A stretch of DNA of 64,000 nucleotides from Pyrocephalus nanus (Eukaryota > Chordata > Aves > Passeriformes > Tyrannidae). Positions within the stretch are counted from its first letter, which is position 1. Every line of letters begins with the position of its first letter. Below, in pieces: positions 13,165 to 24,114 of this stretch. Under the pieces are notes generated by a model that saw only the letters and a program-made list of their open reading frames with translations, had not been told where the DNA came from and did not search any database. The stretch lies in assembly GCA_038380795.1 (NCBI GenBank), contig CM076259.1:67733741-67797740 (forward strand), given 5' to 3'. The translations under genes and the position numbers were made by a program.

Positions 13165-13818
13165 AAAGTATTCTTAGAAGAAAAGAAGAATGATCTCTCT
13201 CTAAAGGGGAAACTAAGCAAACAAGACTCCTTTTTCACAATGACACACTAACAAGATGCAAAAAAAAGCACTCTCAATCTATGTGAAAGTCTATAGCCTT
13301 GAGGATGAGGGAGAGAGCCCTCTAGATAAGCGTCTTTTTGTACACAACCTCCTCTCTCTTTGCTGTTGAGAAAAAGGACAAGGTACAGTTCATGTAAGAC
13401 TAACAGAGCTCATTTTTGTTGCTGCTAAAGTCAACATTAACATATTAATGCTGTCTGGATGGATCTTCAGCTAAACAATGACGAGATGAACCTGTTATCT
13501 AGGAAATGTGAGCAGATGGAGGCAGCAAATGCAAGACAGGAAATATTATTACTGCAGTTCTATTTTGTCCTCAGTGGCATCATTTCTGTTCCTCCATGAG
13601 GCCCACAAGATGAGTCTGAAGATAAAAAATACATTGACAGCATTTGATTCATTCTCTTTCTACTATTTGGCAAGTAGTCATGCTGTACATTGTCACCAGT
13701 TCTGCTGACCTTGAAGGTGAATCATTCTGTATTTTGAGCAAGTGCTTGCTCATCTCATTCTAAACAATAAAATTCCCTGTGTAGTACAATGTAATGAAAT
13801 GATTCAAAGCCTCTCAAG
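13165..13818 (+). repeat. Unnamed direct repeat, copy 1
   Basis: This segment is homologous to 18860-19565 in the same orientation. From 13483 to 13818 the match is about 97 percent (roughly ten substitutions and one single-base indel by eye). From about 13165 to 13440 it falls to about 75-80 percent. Copy 1 lacks roughly 60 bases present in copy 2 at 19132-19228. A canonical AATAAA lies near 13767, about 50 bases from the right edge. The edge is sharp: both copies share CCTCTCAAG and then diverge. A segmental duplication or two members of an unclassified repeat family would both fit. Confidence 0.8.
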
Positions 13819-14605
13819 GTTTTCCTATGCACCACTTTTGCATGTTTCAGTTTTTCTTTATTCCCTCATAGCTTTTATACTTTTAATTTCTACCTTCCTT
13901 CTTATCCTTTTCCCGCTTGAAGGAAGCCAAAAATTATGATCCCTCTCCCAAAGTGCTCGTATTACTCTGAGCCCCTTCCACTTTCATTAGGCAGATGTTC
14001 ATGTAGTAGGCTGGAACAAAGAGGGATTCAAGTAACAGATGAGTTCTGGGCTGCTTATGGCTTTTAAAGAAGCTGGAAATATATTTATACTAGAGACGTA
14101 GAGTCTTCAGACAGAGCTCCGAGCTATGCTGCCCCATGATTACAGTGAATGCAGTCAAGCAAATCCATGATTTCGCAGATATCTTTACCATTTCCTTAAA
14201 GAGCAACATCATTTATTCCTGCCTTTCTTTTCATTTCTCTCTTTCTAACAAATTCCTTCTTTCTTCAGTGTCCTCTAGTGAATTATTAAATTTGTAAATC
14301 TGATAGTGGTAAAAGCAGGGTTGTATTTGGTTGTATGTGGCCTCTGTTCCCTTTAAAATATTTGGAACCCTACAGTGGGCAGTAAAATCAATGTCTTCAG
14401 GAGAACTACTGTTTTCCTAGCAGATTATTCTCATGTTTGCTTGAAATTAAGATGTCAATGAGATCAGAATTTAAAGAACTTTTCTAAGATTTCTAAATAT
14501 AGAAATGCATTTCAAAACACTCAGCTTGTTTTAAACCTACTTACTAATCTCTCCTTATTTTTCCCAGGAACTTAACGGAAATTCACTCAGAGGGGTGTTG
14601 AATTA

Positions 14606-14968
14606 ATGACTGGTGGTGTATGCCTTTGTATGGTGGGCATAGAAGATGACGATCAGCACCTGTTTTTTTGGCATTTCTGGCCAGGCATCAACGCAGATAT
14701 TCAGAGACAGTGCAATGTTGCTTGGTGCTGGATGTTCATGCCCATCTGCGAGGATGGCGTTGTTCCCATCTGTGAGTTCAGAGTGCCTTTGTCTACAATC
14801 AGCACTTGGTTTAATTGTACAGCCTATATTGGAGCAAAACCTCAATTACTTCCCCACCACTCTTTCACTTGCCAGAATGAATCTATGGTGACACCTTCCT
14901 CATCCCTGCTGGATGGAAGGAATCAGTCACTATTCGCAATGACACATGCCAAAAAGACACACTTGTAG
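14606..14968 (+). other. Unassigned ATG-initiated open frame, 120 codons
   Basis: The frame starts at a genuine ATG and is unusually rich in Cys and Trp (for example FFWHFWPG and CNVAWCWMF). The DNA has more CpG sites than its neighbours (GACGATCAG, CAACGCAG, CTGCGAGG, GGCGTTG). An antisense frame (14603-14845) covers part of the same DNA. No signal peptide, domain or retroelement motif is recognised. It may be chance, a decayed unrecognised transposon or a constrained noncoding element. I do not call it a gene. Confidence 0.2.
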
Positions 14969-15800
14969 TGAATCAGATGATGGGGAATTTATGAAATTTT
15001 GAAAGCGTACATAAGAAAGGGCTTTCTAAAAGCTCCCTATGTGCAGATCCAGAATACACATGGGCGTCAGGAAACACACTAAACCACTGAGAAGCACTTC
15101 TGACAATGTTCAGAAGCAACTCCTACAACAGCTAAATTAGAAGTAGATGCTCATGATCAACTGGTAACAATGTATGGAATTTTTTTTATTCAGCAGGGTA
15201 TAGCACTGTTGCCCAAAGACCATGCCATTCACTTAAACACAAGATGTAACCAGCCACATTACATCAGGAGAGAGAGCAGGAGAGCTCTGGCCACTGGACT
15301 TTTAAAGGCATTAAGTGATACTGAAGTCAGAGCTGAACTGACCAAGGCTCCAGTCCACTGTCCTTCCCATTCTGTCTAGAATTTTTCTCACAGTGTACAA
15401 AATCTGGGTACCCTGAGTATATTTCAATGTCAGCAGAGATATCTAAAACAACAAATACATTCTCCTAAGTACAGTCTTTATCTCTGAGCCAAAGCAAGAT
15501 ATTGTCATGGTAAAAGTATTTTTCAGGCATTTGCTTTTATGTACCCTCCCACTGTGAGCTCTGCCATTTAGAAATGTGAACTTGAGATCCTTGTTATCCA
15601 GCTTCTTGGTTTGATATGTGTATAAGTTTATAAACACATTTTTAAAATGCTTTTATTTCTCCTAAAGTGCTTTTAGTGAAACAGAGGTGTCGGTTGCAAA
15701 AAATGAGATGTCTTTCACGAGAACAGCCTACCTGTTTTAGTTTCTGTGCCTTCCTGCAAAGCACTAGATGTATATCTGCCTTGCTTTCATTTATTCTCCT

Positions 15801-15844
15801 TTTCATTTCATTTTATTTCATTTCATTTCATTTCATTTCATTCA
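15801..15844 (+). repeat. (TTTCA)n pentanucleotide microsatellite
   Basis: About eight TTTCA units, with one TTTTA interruption near the left third. The repeat ends at TTCATGG. It is short and probably polymorphic. No gene context is visible. Confidence 0.9.
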
Positions 15845-18800
15845 TGGAGGCCTCATTTAGTCTAACTACAGTTTTTATTTGCTGATAAGGTCATCCCATA
15901 AATTATCTTACTGAAGTAGGTCTTTTAATTATTTCCTCCTTCAGAAAATGTAGTTTTCAAAATTCCTTATTTCCATTACTGTGAATACTCTTTTTTGTGT
16001 TTCTTATGTTGTCAGATTTAATTTAAATATTATTCATGCTGTGCTCTGATTTCAATGCATTATTTAAATATGCTGACTTACATATTTTCTGATTAATTTT
16101 GGGGGGAAAAGGTTATTACCATTAACTGTGATTCTTGACTAATACTGCTGTTGAATATTCATGCTTGTGGTGTATGCCAGTTCTGTGCAGTGCTGGGACT
16201 GTAGAGCTTTTTTAGGGAAACAGGTCCCATACAAATCAGATAAGTGCTTCTCCCAAATGTGAATGCTTGCTGCCGATACTATCAGAAACAATTAAATTCC
16301 CAGCTACTGCAAATATCTCTATTAAATCCTTAGCACTAAAGAAAAAAGTCCATGGATGCCTTTCAAGTGCCCACCATGGTTTTGCCTTGGAAAAATGTAT
16401 TAAGGTCCCAAAATAGAGACAGATCAAGCTAAAAATTACCTGATGTATCCTTGGGATAGACACACTGTCTATCACTGTCTATCACACTGAAAAGTGTAAA
16501 GCTCAGCATTTGCAAAGAGTGTAAGTAGCTGCAGGAGCAAGAGTAATAGTACCAAGGTGTTTATGCCTGTTTATGCCTTCCCTGAATTGATGACATTTCT
16601 TCTTCCCCTGAATAACAGGGACAGGCTGCTACCAGTGACACCTGAACTGCAGTCCATCCTCCTGAAAATTTTCACTGTGATATAGTCATGGTTTTATTTT
16701 TTATGCTTCATTTTTAGTAAATATTTTGTTAGTTTATCATCCTATGGTGGTTACCGCTAAAACAATAATTGGCAGCACCCATTTGAAGCATCCAAGGGGA
16801 AAGGAAGAAATAATGCGAAGAACTAAAGCCTAAAGCCCCAGTACTATTTACAAGATGTCTCCAAATCCAGTGGTAAGGATAAAATAATATATTTTTTGCA
16901 TTATAGCATCGATTCTAAATAACCCTTATTCTCACCTGGGGGGGTGAATTACTTAAATACTATGTTAAGGACCCTAATCATGTTTCCATTCCCTTTTAGG
17001 ATATTATATTTTATTTTAGTAAGATTTTTCATATAATAACCAAAGTTTCATTTCTTAGAGATTCCTTCTTCAAGGGAGGTCTCAGCTTAGGATTAATTCT
17101 TTGGCCTTTAAGATTGAGAAGAAAAACAATTTTGCTAGGATGTTTACTAGATGTATGCATGTTGTGTACTTTCCCTTCATATTGTAGTCTGATGAAGATC
17201 AGGAATATTGAAATTCATTTTAAGGCAAGTAGTAAGGAGAGAGAGGGAATTCACCAGTCAGTGGAGCAATTCAGATCATGATTACCGAGTGGACTCTGGC
17301 TCCTGATGAGACAACTGTTTGCCTCAGAGTCAACTTCAAATGCTCAGAAGGAAAATCATGAGCTGAAGAGTCTGAGGATGAATTACTTTCCTATGCCCAG
17401 GAGTGGGCAGTAGAGCATCAGTTTGAAAGAGCAGTTCAACTACTTAACTTAGAGCAGAATTAATGTAATTGATTTCGAGACTTTCAATGAGATAACTAAC
17501 TTGTTTAAAGCTAAGCATATTCTCAAGGATTTTTTAGTTTTGCAGCTGTCGTCTTGTTAGTCTTAAGGCACTTTAGTAAGGCAGCAGTGGAAGTTTGTGT
17601 GCTTTTCCCAGTTTATAAACAGAAGACTTAATTTCAATTTCTGCCAGAGCACCATGTTTTGCAAGCATTAAACTCACAACACAAATGCTTAAAGTAAAGG
17701 AATAATACTGTATAGAAAAGGATTATCTAATGGCAAGTAATCCACCCTGTATTCGGTGAACCTAAACTATAAATAATGTATCCTGGCACTGCAGAAACCC
17801 GATGCAAGAAAGCTATGTAGCATAAAATTGCTTTAAACATCTGTCAAAAGAAAATTGAGTTGATTATATTCTTTTTTGATTTGCTATAAACACAGAGGTT
17901 AGTTTCTGAAAAGCAATTTTAGAGGTGTAATCACATTTCTTTGACAGGGTGAGACAAATTTCCTTGATAACATAATATAGGAATTAAGTGGCTTTGAATG
18001 AACTAAGAGGCCTTGAATAAATGGTTGGGAGCACAGAAAAATTTTGTGTTTGGGCAAAGGGGCACAAATCAAAACCAACTGGAGAAAAGAAGTGGGATAT
18101 GAAAATTAAATAAAATAGCGACCTTCATGAAGTGATTGCCAGCAGCTGATCTCAAGGGACTTTGTAAAGGAAGGAAGTCTCTCTGTTTCTCTTGGGGAAA
18201 GGCAAGGACTGAGGGGAAAGAACATAAGAGTGCCAAAGCAAAGCTCTCCTCAACTCCAGAGCCACATTTCATCTACTAGGCTGCAAATGAACCAAAGGAG
18301 TAATAAAAGGTAACTCTAGTTCCCAGGGAGCTTCTCTGCAGTGGGAAAACGACAGTTTCTCAAATCCAATACTAATAAAGCAATGTAAATGAGAAACAAT
18401 GGCATAAATGCTTTGGGATATGCTTTTTTCTAAAGCAGTATGTATTGTCTAAATAACCAGTAATCCAATGAGCAAAGAATGCAATTGGCATGTAAAAGAC
18501 ATTGTCAAAAGTCTCATTCTCTAACAAATTAGGTGAGGCCTGAGTTACAAAGTCCACCTTCATTTAGTGTGCTTAAATTTTATTTAACCATGTAAATATA
18601 CATTAGTGAATGAGAACTGGTTCAGTTGCCTCCATGTGCTTATCAGAATTTTCAAAATCCTTATCTGATTATCCAAGTACATCTGTATGTCAGACTCTTC
18701 CCTTCTTTCTGCTTTGCTAAATATTTATCAGATTGAAAGCAAACGGTCTTGTCAAAACCCATGAGGTTAGAGTAGAATATGACCTTCAGGAAATACCAGT

Positions 18801-18859
18801 TCTTAATAACTTGGTTTAAATGCAAAATGGAAAATCTTAAAAATGTTGATGTCACAATA

Positions 18860-19565
18860 TTTGTTTGAAGAATGGGAGAATAATCCCTCTCTAAAGCAGA
18901 AGTCAATGAAGCAAGAATGCTTTTTCCCACAGGAACATGACATCAAGAAAACATGCTCAGACTATGTAAGAGTCCACAGCCTTGAGAACGAGGGAGAGAG
19001 CTCTCCTCTAGTTAAGTGTCTCTTTGAACACAGCTCCTCTTTCACTGCTGTTGAGCAAAAAGGACAAGGTACAGTTCATGTAAGGCTAAGAGAGCTCCTT
19101 TTTTTTGCTGCTAAAGTCAACATTCACAAATGAAAGTCATCGCAAAACACTCAGAATTTCTGTCTGTTGCTGACAATGTAGGTTTTAAGAGCTTTGTAGT
19201 CTGGATAGTTCTTCAACTAAACATTGCTGAGATGAACCTGTCATCTAGGAAATGTGAGCAGATGGAGGCAGCAAATGCAAGACAGCAAATATTATTACTT
19301 CAGTTCTATTTTGTCCTCAGTGGCATCATTTCTGTTCCTCCATGAGGCCCACAAGATGAGTTTGAAGATGAAAAATACATTGACAGCATTTGATTCATTC
19401 TCTTTCTACTATTTGGCAAGTAGTCATGCTGTATATTGTCACCAATTCTGCTGACCTTGAAGGTCAATCATTCTATATTTTTGAGCAAATGCTTGCTCAT
19501 CTCATTCTAAACAATAAAATTCCCTGTGTAGTACAATGTAATGAAATGATTCAAAGCCTCTCAAG
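18860..19565 (+). repeat. Unnamed direct repeat, copy 2
   Basis: Partner of 13165-13818. The right half (19229-19565) is almost identical to copy 1 and the left half is clearly more diverged. It carries about 60 extra bases (around 19132-19228) absent from copy 1. The right half has a short frame (19254-19454) that is also open in copy 1, but the peptides show no domain and the shared openness follows from sequence identity. The abrupt change in identity suggests gene conversion of the right half or a composite origin. Confidence 0.8.
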
Positions 19566-22500
19566 CTTTCCTTACATTCTGCTTCCTATTTTTCCACTTG
19601 TAAAAGTGGGTGGTGAAATTAAGTCCATGCTATTTATTGACTTTTCCCTTGACATACAGTGGACAATATCTTGTGTATTGTGTAGATGAATTATCTGGAA
19701 AATGAATGTTGCTGACTGTAACTGCCTGTGCACAGCTGTGGGATTGAAGGCAGGCTTGAATCTGTGCCACATTAAGGCTGTGTTCTGAATTATAGCTCTC
19801 ATGCTCTGATACATGGCAGTACTCTGAGCATGCGGCTGCAATTCCTTGGACCAGAATCACATGGGAACATAAAGCCTGGCATATTTTGGTACCCCTGCTG
19901 AATGGGTGCTAAAGTGTTTCCCAGGAGTGCACAAGCATGATTGTCTTTCCCAGAGGCAGAACTCAGATGGATCAGCTAGTATATTGAGTTGGATCAGCCT
20001 GTGTGTTAACTTACAGACAGACAAAAGCAGAACAGTTACTCGGTGGCTGAAAGATTTGAGAGGTCTGCAAGTTTCAGTATCATTTGGCCTACTGCAAATT
20101 ATTTGTTTATAGAAACTTTATCCCTCTTAATTTCAGACTGTACAGCAATCCACTGACAGTGTTGGCAAAAATGGAAGAGGCAATCATTCTAAGGCCATGG
20201 GTGCTGAAATCTTGTTTTTCCTCAAGGTATTTTTTTTCATTTTCAGCCTTAAATCAAAGGGTTCTTACCAAAAAAACCCCAAAACCAAACCACCCCATTA
20301 GTGTCTCCATATAAAATCTTCCTTGAAACGTTTCAGTTGGCCTTTGTTCTGCTTAAAATAGATGAAGCCAGCTTAAACATATGTTCCTAAATGTATGGTT
20401 ATAGTGCTTTTTTTTATAATTGGAGGGTTTTACTTGAGGTAGTACTTGAAATGCTTCAGTGACCAGCATGCATTATGAGGCATCCAGAACTTGGCTGGCC
20501 AGAGAAAACACTCGTGGTTATTTAAGTTTTTCCTTTTTAATGAATGAAGGAAAACCATAAAGTATCAATAAAGGTATCTGCTCTAGGAAAAGGAGGGTCA
20601 GAATAAAGACAATCTCCCATCAAGAGTGCTTCAGCCAGGTTACTGCAGGCCTGTCTAAGTCTTACAAAAGTTCTGCTGCTCATCTCTTTCTATAGTGTTG
20701 GGAATAGCTTTTCTTCTCAAATACGTAAAGATTTCTAATAATACATCTTTTATTTTATTTTTTTTCCCTTTAAGAAAGAAATCAAAGACAAATGTGAAGA
20801 GGAGTCTTTAGAAACATGATACTTGTATCTACAGTAGGTATAGCTGTAAAACAGTTAAAAGAAAAAGAAAACCACAAATAACAAATTCAGACTTTCAGTT
20901 TTGTCTCTGTGGATTGGCTTTCCCTACAAACTCAATTGACCAGCAATGCAAAGACATGGAAACACCATGCTCCATAAAGAGTTCATGAAAGTGATTTTAA
21001 GGATTAAAGTTAGGTTTTGGATGAAAAGAGCAGGATAGTTCATGTTTCCTCATTCATCCTTTATATTTGACATCTACAGATTTTTTTTTTCTACAAGGAT
21101 ATGATAGAACTTGAGTACTGAAGAGTTTGAATGCAGTGGGTAAAGTCTACTCACCTAATAACAAAATCTTTTTTCTATATATTTCTTGTAAATATATAGT
21201 TTCTGGTAATTTTTCTTACTTTACTAATCCATTGTACCCCTCTAGGTAACATATATACACACTTATGTCCATGAACCCTTACACCAGTCTCTTTTGTATA
21301 TCATGTCTGTCCTCATTCAGACATGAGGACCACAATTCCTTGACCTAAAGAGTGGATGGGAACTTTTCTCTGTCTATAACTTATTTCTGTGGTTTTCTTG
21401 GTACGGTACTTCATGGATAGCCTCAAGCACATCTGGTTTCACCTGTTTTTGCCTCTACAAATAATATTACTCCTACTTTAGTCTATCTTCCACTTTGCTT
21501 TCTTCTCCCTACTCTCCACATCTTTAAACTTAGATATTTACAACAAAATTTCATATGAGGAACTCTGCATTCTCCTTTTCAATATGCACTTGCAATCCAA
21601 CAGGAAGGTGATTAAGAAAAGAAAAGGTTGGTCAGTATTTTGAATCAGTTTTTTCTGAATAAAATGAACTCAAACAGCTTTCTTCACTCCTTTTCTGTAA
21701 ACTCTTAATTCATATACAAGACAGTAAAACAGGGAACTAGCCTTAATCTTCAGACACTCTACTCTTTATGTACAGTACTTCCATGCTAGTACTTCTTCCA
21801 GTAACTCCAGATAATGTAAGAATCAAGCTATGAAGACAGATTTTGATAAAAAACCCAAGGTATATCAGATCCTTCACAGATGCTTCTCAGTCATCACTCC
21901 TTCCATTTTTCCATTAGAAAAATAATTTAGATTAAACAGATTTGTTATATGCAGCACAGTGTTGCCATGTGAGCCTTGAACACTTTGTTCAAGAGCTAGG
22001 AGGCCAGCCAACTGCTTTAGTTCCTTAAAGAATAGCAGATGTGTCCTTCCAAGTCTCATGCTGATGGAATTTAGGTTGTGGTAAGGAATCTAAATCTAAA
22101 AATATTCTCAGTTGTCTGCAGTCTTTCTTTTGCCCCTGTTCTTTTCCTTCCTTTTTTCCTTGTCTTTCCACATCTTTCAGAGACATGTCCAGCTGAGCCA
22201 AAGCCACTAATAATTTACTGTCACTGAATGAAATAAAGAGTTAAAAGTAAAAATCTATGGCACTGTTATTGTTTCTACCAGCCTAACTCTGTAACTACTA
22301 TATTTAAAAAGCATTGAGTAAAATGCTTTCTCCTTGTGAATATAGAGTAAGACACTGTAATCTCTGTTCTCTCTTTACCAGCATATGCATGCTATCTTTA
22401 TTTTTAGCTCTAAATGTTAACCATAGTTATGTAAAAGGGAAGCAAAAGATTTGGTGTCAACATCCTTAAGCAGAAGATGTCAATAAAATGAAATGGCAAA

Positions 22501-23418
22501 TGGGACAAATCCTTTGCATTGCAGTTCACATTTTATATGTCGTGAAGGCCCTAGGACCACAGGAAAAAGCTGTAGGAACGAGGAGGGGAAGAGACAAGGT
22601 TTTTTCTCCATCAGGAATGTCGTGACAGTGCAAGAGAAAGTGCTCTTCCACTGTCAAAGCTCTTCAGCGTTCTCCACTGCAGCTGTGTGCAGACTAAAGT
22701 GAATGACGCTTATTGTAATCTGATTGTTGCTTTCCTCTTTGAATGGAGTCTCTCTGGGATTGAAAGTGTTTCAGAGGAAGCTCTTGAAAGTAGCTGTACT
22801 ACAAGTTGCTGTGCTGAGGTCTCTGGCTGCTTATTTTCATCATTTATTGTGAGTAGTGGTGAGATCTGGTGGGTAGACAGTGGGAAGGGAGCATGGAAGA
22901 GAAGAGGCCAAAGGCACAGGCTGTGGGTGGGAACAGGAGACTTCTGTACAGCAAGCATTGCAACGGGAGGTCCTTTATTTTCATTTTTTCCCTTTGTCCA
23001 AGTTTATATCCCTTCTTCCCTCCCTACCATTACTTTTTTTTTTTTTTTTTTTTTCACATGCTGCTTTGTCATCCTGAATAGCAGTCACGTCTTCTTATGT
23101 TTGTGCTTCTCTTCCTTGTGTGGTGCTTGTGGAGCTCAGTTCTGGGAACTGGGATTCTAATAGGCCTTTACCTCATTCCCCCTCATATCCCACTGGAACA
23201 CTGCCTAAGCAAGGAGGCAGCTACCCTGCATCTTATTCCCTCAGCAAAGACAGTTTTTTGGCCTTTATCTTCCCTGTCCCAAGAGAAACTCCTTTGGAGA
23301 GAAAAGAAGAGCTGGAAACCCTGGAGCTTCTTGTCTGAACAGCTGGTAAGCAAGAAGATGGTCATGGCTTGTCTTCTTCCTTCATAGTGTCAGATGGTGT
23401 TCATGGCAGAGCATTATG
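19566..23418. other. Unique noncoding DNA
   Basis: No gene or transposon is recognised. The stretch includes a moderately CT-rich segment (about 21240-21560), a 21-base T tract (23034-23054), and a 157-codon plus-strand frame (22687-23160) that starts at a non-ATG codon and runs through the T tract. Overlapping frames on both strands at 22690-23390 are probably artefacts of base composition. Confidence 0.5.
23034..23054 (+). repeat. T homopolymer, 21 bases
   Basis: Perfect T tract embedded in a pyrimidine-rich stretch. On the minus strand it could be read as a poly(A) tail, but no retrogene body is recognised upstream of it on that strand. Confidence 0.9.
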
Positions 23419-24114
23419 GGGCAACGCCTGGTATCAATGCAGGTTGAGGGATAATGGATTGAAAGCAGCCCTGTCAAGAAAGTCTTGGGGTTGCTGGTGG
23501 ATAAGAGACTGGACATGACTTGGAAATGTGTGTTTGCAGCCCAGAAGCCCAAATGTACCCTGGGCTGCACCAAAAGCAGCATGGCCAGCAGGCCAAGGGA
23601 GGTGGTTCTGCCCCTCTACTCTGCTCTGGTGAGACCCCAGAGGGGCGCCCTCCAACAGAGAAAGGATACTGACCTGTTGAAGCAAGTCCAGAGGAGAGAG
23701 GAAAAGATGATTAGAGGGATGGAGCACCTCTCCTATGTGAAAAGGCTGATAGAGTTGGAGTTGTTCAGCCTGGAGAAGAGAAGGTACCAGGGAGACCTTA
23801 CAGCAGCCTTTCAGTAACTGAGGAATCTTACAAGAAAGCTGGAGAGGGACTTCAGACAATTGCCAGGAGCGACAGGACAATGGGGAATAACTTCACATTG
23901 ACAGTGGTTAGGGTTAAGTTAGAGATAGAAAATAATTCTTCCTTGTGAGGGTGGTGAGGCACTGGAATAGGTTGCCCAGAGAAGCTGTAAATGCTCCATC
24001 ACTGGAAGTGTTTATGGATGAGGCTTTGAGCAACTTGGTCTAGTGAAAGGTGTACATGGGAGTACATGATCTTTAAGGTCCCTTCCAACCCAAACCATTC
24101 TATGATTCTATGAT
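23419..24114 (+). mobile_element. CR1 LINE, 5'-truncated, plus strand
   Basis: A typical avian CR1 3' fragment. The frame at 23485-23817 reads the C-terminal end of CR1 ORF2, the part after the reverse transcriptase core, with recognisable blocks EVVLPLYSALVRPQ, MIRGMEHLSY and LFSLEKRR. The frame breaks after LTAAFQ, so the element is a dead copy. The 3' UTR follows, and the element ends in the CR1 tail CATTCTATGATTCTATGAT at 24096-24114. Divergence is moderate and the tail is intact, which fits a copy of intermediate age. Confidence 0.95.

Larger units (their letters stand above)
13819..18859. other. Noncoding spacer between the two direct repeats
   Basis: No gag, pol, env or transposase similarity is recognised in this 5 kb, so I do not support the idea that the flanking repeats are LTRs of one provirus. 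It contains the unassigned frame at 14606-14968 and the pentanucleotide repeat at 15801-15844. A short tandem of CACTGTCTAT units lies near 16469-16490. Confidence 0.5.

Noticed and set aside
22687..23160. 157-codon frame
   Set aside because: No ATG start, runs through a 21-base T tract, and overlapping open frames exist in other phases. Composition explains it.
23485..23817. 110-codon frame with a well-formed protein sequence
   Set aside because: It is the C-terminal part of CR1 ORF2, not a host gene.
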